DNA from: VRUE01 sp035266685
Lineage (GTDB): Bacteria; Actinomycetota; Thermoleophilia; Solirubrobacterales; 70-9
NCBI GenBank assembly: GCA_035266685.1
Contig: DATFMX010000026.1
Coordinates: 1-8,490, forward strand
Direction: 5' to 3'
DNA length: 8,490 nt
Below, one piece after another: positions 5,591-8,490 of this stretch. Made by a program: the position numbers and the translations under genes. Below the pieces are notes generated by a model. The model did not search any database and was not told the DNA's origin. It saw only the letters and a program-made list of their open reading frames with translations. Numbering within the stretch: position 1 is the first letter of the stretch; the number at the start of each line of letters is the position of its first letter.

Positions 5591-6976
5591 ATGCCGCAGA
5601 CGATGTTCGACAAGATCTGGAGCGCCCACGAGGTCTCCGACGGCCTGCTCTACATCGACCTGCACCTGGTCCACGAGGTGACCTCGCCGCAGGCTTTCGA
5701 CGGCCTGCGCCTGGCCGAACGGCCGCTGCGCCGCCCCGACCGCACGCTGGCCACCGCCGACCACAACGTGCCCACCGACGGCACCAAGGCGGCGCGGCTG
5801 ATCGCCGACCAGCTCTCGCGCGTCCAGGTCGAGACGCTGGAGCGCAACTGCGAGGAGTTCGGCATCCCGATCTACTCGCTCGGCTCCGATCGGCAGGGGA
5901 TCGTCCACGTGATCGGCCCCGAGCTGGGCGTCACGCAGCCCGGCATGACGATCGTCTGCGGCGACAGCCACACCTCCACCCACGGCGCCTTCGGCGCGCT
6001 CGCCTTCGGCATCGGCACCTCCGAGGTCGAGCACGTGCTGGCGACGCAGTGCCTGGTGCAGAAGCGTCCGCAGACGATGCGCATCCTCTACTCGGGCGAG
6101 CTGGCGCCGGGGGTCACGCCGAAGGACCTGATCCTGGCGACGATCGGCCGGCTCGGCACCGGCGGCATGGTCGGGCACGCGGTCGAGTACGCCGGACCGG
6201 CGATCGAGTCGCTCTCGATGCCGGGGCGGATGACGGTCTGCAACATGACGATCGAGGGCGGTGGCCGGGCCGGGATGATCGCGCCCGACGAGACGACCTT
6301 CGAGTGGGTGCGCGGCAAGGCGGCTGCGCCCGAGGACTTCGACGCCGCGGTCGAGCGCTGGCGCAAGCTGCCGACCGACGACGGCGCCGAGTTCGACCGC
6401 GAGCTCGAGATCGACGCCGCCGGGATCTCGCCGATGGTCACCTGGGGGACGAACCCGGGGATGGTCGTCGAGGTGACCGACTCGGTGCCCGACCCCGCGG
6501 CGATGGACTCGCCGGCGGACCGCGAATCGGCCGAACGGGCGCTCGCCTACATGGACCTGCGCCCGGGCACGCCGATGACCGAGGTCAAGCCGGAGCGGGT
6601 CTTCATCGGCTCCTGCACCAACTCGCGGGTCGAGGACCTGCGCGAGGCCGCCTCGATCGTCGACGGCCGCAGGGTCGCCGACTCGGTGCGGGCGATGGTC
6701 GTCCCGGGCTCCCAGCAGGTCAAGGCGGAAGCCGAAGCGGAGGGACTGCACGACGTCTTCCGCTCAGCCGGCTTCGAGTGGCGCGAGGCGGGCTGCTCGA
6801 TGTGCCTGGGGATGAACCCCGACACGCTGATCGAGGGCGAGCGCTGCGCCTCGACCTCGAACCGCAACTTCGAGGGCCGCCAGGGCAAGGGCGGGCGCAC
6901 CCATCTGGTCAGCCCGAGGATGGCCGCGGCGGCGGCGGTCGAGGGACATTTCGTCGACATTCGAGACTGGAGGTAG
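5591..6976 (+). CDS. leuC: 3-isopropylmalate dehydratase (isopropylmalate isomerase), large subunit
   Basis: LeuC and LeuD together convert 2-isopropylmalate to 3-isopropylmalate through isopropylmaleate in the cytoplasm. LeuC is the aconitase-family iron-sulfur subunit. The 461-residue length matches the family (about 465). It begins MFDKIWSAHEV, typical of LeuC. The [4Fe-4S] ligands are C342 in GSCTNSR (340-346) and C402 and C405 in GCSMCLGMNPD (401-411). Other signatures are CGDSHTSTHGAFG (123-135), IEGGGRAGMIAPDETTFEW (221-239) and STSNRNFEGRQGKG (421-434). All catalytic motifs are intact. The start follows AGGAGG and is 2 bases after the regulator stop. leuD follows after 2 bases. Expression is therefore likely tied to both the regulator gene and leuD. 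It is separated from leuA by the clc gene on the opposite strand. Confidence 0.98.
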   Translation: MPQTMFDKIWSAHEVSDGLLYIDLHLVHEVTSPQAFDGLRLAERPLRRPDRTLATADHNVPTDGTKAARLIADQLSRVQVETLERNCEEFGIPIYSLGSDRQGIVHVIGPELGVTQPGMTIVCGDSHTSTHGAFGALAFGIGTSEVEHVLATQCLVQKRPQTMRILYSGELAPGVTPKDLILATIGRLGTGGMVGHAVEYAGPAIESLSMPGRMTVCNMTIEGGGRAGMIAPDETTFEWVRGKAAAPEDFDAAVERWRKLPTDDGAEFDRELEIDAAGISPMVTWGTNPGMVVEVTDSVPDPAAMDSPADRESAERALAYMDLRPGTPMTEVKPERVFIGSCTNSRVEDLREAASIVDGRRVADSVRAMVVPGSQQVKAEAEAEGLHDVFRSAGFEWREAGCSMCLGMNPDTLIEGERCASTSNRNFEGRQGKGGRTHLVSPRMAAAAAVEGHFVDIRDWR

Positions 6977-6978
6977 CG

Positions 6979-7542
6979 ATGCGACCGATAGACGTCATCG
7001 AGGGCAAGGTCTCGGTGCTGGACCGCGCCGATGTGGACACCGACCAGATCATCCCCAAGCAGTTCCTCAAGCGGGTCGAGCGGACCGGCTTCGGCGAGTT
7101 CCTCTTCTACGACTGGCTGCGCTCGGGGGAGATCGAGCTGGAGCCGAACCCGATCCTCGTCGCCGGTCGGAACTTCGGCTGCGGCTCCTCGCGCGAGCAC
7201 GCGCCCTGGGCGCTCGAGGACTTCGGTTTCGAGGCCATCGTCGCGCCCTCCTTCGCCGACATCTTCTACGCCAACTGCACCAAGGTCGGCCTGCTGCCGG
7301 TCGAGCTCGACGAGGCGCACTGCCGCGCGGTCGCCGAGGCGGGCGAGGCGCGGATCGACGTCGATGACCAGACGGTGACCTGCGCCGCCGGCGTCTTCGA
7401 GTTCGAGATCGAGCCCGACATCCAGCACCGCCTGCTCAACGGGCTCGACGACATCGGCATCACGCTGGAGAGCGCCGCGAGGATCGACGAGTTCGAGGCC
7501 GCGCAGGGCGCCGCGGCCGGGCCGGCCACGACGGGCCTGTAG
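6979..7542 (+). CDS. leuD: 3-isopropylmalate dehydratase, small subunit
   Basis: LeuD is the swivelling aconitase-C-like subunit that completes the LeuCD isomerase active site. The 187-residue protein is the normal length for the family (about 170-210). It shows the two hallmark stretches: DVDTDQIIPKQFLK near residues 18-31 and GRNFGCGSSREHAPWAL near 63-79, where the Cys-Gly-Ser-Ser-Arg-Glu segment contacts substrate. It also has IVAPSFADIFYANCTKVGLLP. The C-terminal ~15 residues are Ala/Gly-rich and probably disordered. GGAGGT (6969-6974) precedes the ATG by four bases. The frame is open far upstream into leuC, but the family N-terminus begins at this ATG. It starts 2 bases after the leuC stop and is followed 6 bases later by the methyltransferase gene. 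Confidence 0.98.
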   Translation: MRPIDVIEGKVSVLDRADVDTDQIIPKQFLKRVERTGFGEFLFYDWLRSGEIELEPNPILVAGRNFGCGSSREHAPWALEDFGFEAIVAPSFADIFYANCTKVGLLPVELDEAHCRAVAEAGEARIDVDDQTVTCAAGVFEFEIEPDIQHRLLNGLDDIGITLESAARIDEFEAAQGAAAGPATTGL

Positions 7543-7548
7543 GCCACT

Positions 7549-8316
7549 ATGGCCGGGTCGATGAACAGCGGCCCGCGCGAGTGGGACGCCGAGACCTACG
7601 ACGCGGTCTCCGACCCGCAGTTCGAATGGGGGATGGAGGTGCTCGGGCGGCTCGAGCTGCGCGGCGACGAGTCGGTCATCGACGCCGGCTGCGGCTCGGG
7701 CAGGATCACGGCCGAGCTGCTCGACCGCATCCCGGAGGGCAAGCTGCTCGCCGTCGACGGCTCGCGGGCGATGATCGAGAAGGCGCGCGAGCGCCTGGGA
7801 AAGAGGGTGGGCTACCTCGTCGCCGACCTGGCGGAGCTCGAGGTCGCCGCGCCGGTCGACCTCGTCTTCTCCACCGCGACCTTCCACTGGGTCCCCGACC
7901 ACGACGCCCTGTTCCGGCGGCTGCACGCGGCGCTGAAACCCGGCGGGCGCCTCGTCGCCCAGTGCGGCGGGCAGCGCAACGTCGCCGAACACACCGTCGC
8001 GATCGCCACCGTCGGCGCCCGGCCCGAGTTCGCCCCGCACCTGACCGAGATGACCGCGATCTGGAACTTCGCCGGCCCCGACGAGACCGAGGACCGCCTG
8101 CGCGCCGCCGGCTTCTCCGAGGCGCGCTGCTGGCTGCAGCCCAAGCCCGTCACCCCCGCCGACCCGCTCGCCTTCATCACCACCGTCACCCTCGGCCCGA
8201 TCCTCGCCCAACTCCCCGAAGACCTCCACCGCCCCTTCGCCGAAGCCGTCCTCGACCAGTCCCCCGACCCCTTCACCCTCGACTACGTCCGCCTCAACAT
8301 CGAGGCCACGGCCTAA
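7549..8316 (+). CDS. class I SAM-dependent methyltransferase, trans-aconitate methyltransferase-like
   Basis: This 255-residue protein has a Rossmann-fold SAM domain: motif I VIDAGCGSG (43-51), an acidic residue after strand 2 (LLAVDGS, D70), VADLAEL (91-97), a strand-4 motif with FHWVPDH (112-118), and LKPGGRL (129-135). The layout REWDAETYD near the N-terminus, then the glycine loop, then the WVPDH stretch and a helical C-terminal cap resembles bacterial trans-aconitate 2-methyltransferase (Tam), whose family methylates carboxylates of aconitate-like acids. It is the last gene of the leuCD operon, 6 bases after leuD. A substrate related to isopropylmalate or an aconitate-like inhibitor is therefore plausible; the yeast homologue Tmt1 is reported to methylate both trans-aconitate and 3-isopropylmalate. 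No good Shine-Dalgarno precedes ATG 7549, and ATG 7561 is an alternative. From about 8140 the codons shift to nearly all C-ending. The exact substrate is unproven. Confidence 0.85.
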   Translation: MAGSMNSGPREWDAETYDAVSDPQFEWGMEVLGRLELRGDESVIDAGCGSGRITAELLDRIPEGKLLAVDGSRAMIEKARERLGKRVGYLVADLAELEVAAPVDLVFSTATFHWVPDHDALFRRLHAALKPGGRLVAQCGGQRNVAEHTVAIATVGARPEFAPHLTEMTAIWNFAGPDETEDRLRAAGFSEARCWLQPKPVTPADPLAFITTVTLGPILAQLPEDLHRPFAEAVLDQSPDPFTLDYVRLNIEATA

Positions 8317-8490
8317 GGCCCGGCCCGCGCCAGCAACCCTTCCACGGCCAGCCCCCGGTCATAGCGCTGGCCCCGCCCCAGCGAGTGCAACGCCCCGGGC
8401 AGCACCTCGACTCCGGCTGAGCGGTTGCGCCCGCGAAGCTCCGCAGCGCTGCCACGGACGGGGGAGGGGACCGTCGGTACGACCCTGCCG
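8313..8490 (-). CDS. C-terminal fragment of a probable alpha/beta-hydrolase
   Basis: Only the last 58 codons are in the window; the gene enters from the right edge. The minus-strand frame is open to the edge and ends at TAG (8315 to 8313). It reads VEVLPGALHSL followed by GRGQRYDRGLAVEGLLARAGP. The VLPGA-H-S pattern close to the C-terminus resembles the catalytic-histidine loop of alpha/beta-hydrolases, usually written as leVLPGadHsl, after a VP segment that often follows the catalytic Asp. The nucleophile and acid would lie outside the window, so the family call is tentative. The stop overlaps the methyltransferase stop by four bases (8313-8316) tail to tail. Function is unknown. Confidence 0.6.
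   Translation of the reverse strand, partial: GRVVPTVPSPVRGSAAELRGRNRSAGVEVLPGALHSLGRGQRYDRGLAVEGLLARAGP
8365..8383. repeat. short inverted repeat in the 3' part of the hydrolase gene
   Basis: CGCTGG (8365-8370) and CCAGCG (8378-8383) form a perfect 6-bp stem with a 7-base C-rich loop, about 50 bases past the methyltransferase stop. It could contribute to ending the leuCD-operon transcript, but there is no T-tract and it lies inside the oppositely oriented coding frame, so coincidence in GC-rich coding DNA is equally likely. Confidence 0.25.

Noticed and set aside
4967..6751. A 594-codon minus-strand open frame antisense to the regulator and leuC.
   Set aside because: The product is low-complexity Arg/Asp/His/Val-rich with no recognisable motif, and the opposite strand carries complete leuC motifs.
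6049..6978. An N-terminal extension of leuD reading through leuC in another frame.
   Set aside because: The LeuD family begins at the ATG at 6979, which has its own Shine-Dalgarno; the upstream frame is a shadow of leuC.
6547..8229. A 560-codon minus-strand open frame antisense to leuC, leuD and the methyltransferase.
   Set aside because: No family motif, biased composition typical of a GC shadow, and three well-supported genes occupy the other strand.

Overview
The window is very GC-rich, with G or C at most third codon positions. It looks like chromosome of a high-GC actinobacterium. The medium-length (about 530 aa) LeuA and the mix of apparently leaderless and strong Shine-Dalgarno starts would suit a deep-branching lineage such as Thermoleophilia/Solirubrobacterales, but that placement is inference. 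No insertion sequence, phage gene, CRISPR array, tRNA or rRNA was seen. The core is a split leucine-biosynthesis locus.

Layout. (1) Positions 1-1294, minus strand: a DHA2-type 14-TM MFS exporter whose C-terminus runs off the left edge. (2) Positions 1295-1482: a divergent intergenic region holding a previously unmarked 19-codon leucine-rich leader peptide (1353-1412) and a foldable RNA leader. (3) Positions 1483-3069: leuA (2-isopropylmalate synthase). (4) Positions 3108-4940, minus strand, convergent with leuA: a ClC-family chloride channel/transporter with a C-terminal CBS pair. (5) Positions 4941-4994: a compact divergent promoter region with a perfect inverted repeat. (6) Positions 4995-8316, plus strand: a tight operon of XRE-cupin regulator, leuC, leuD and a class I SAM-dependent methyltransferase resembling trans-aconitate methyltransferase. 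(7) Positions 8313-8490, minus strand: the C-terminal end of a probable alpha/beta-hydrolase whose stop codon overlaps that of the methyltransferase.

How the genes work together. LeuA makes 2-isopropylmalate from 2-ketoisovalerate and acetyl-CoA. LeuCD isomerises it to 3-isopropylmalate. leuB is not in the window. The two halves of the pathway appear to be controlled differently. leuA has a leucine-codon leader whose Leu-codon run is perfectly complementary over 10 bases to the leuA ribosome-binding site, which suggests ribosome-stalling control of translation initiation. leuCD sits behind its own XRE-cupin regulator, which probably autoregulates through the inverted repeat over its promoter. 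The methyltransferase at the end of the leuCD operon may act on an isopropylmalate- or aconitate-like tricarboxylic/dicarboxylic acid.

The most interesting points are the leuA leader, the methyltransferase in the leuCD operon, the unusual regulator type for leuCD, and the ClC protein's lack of the canonical proton glutamate.
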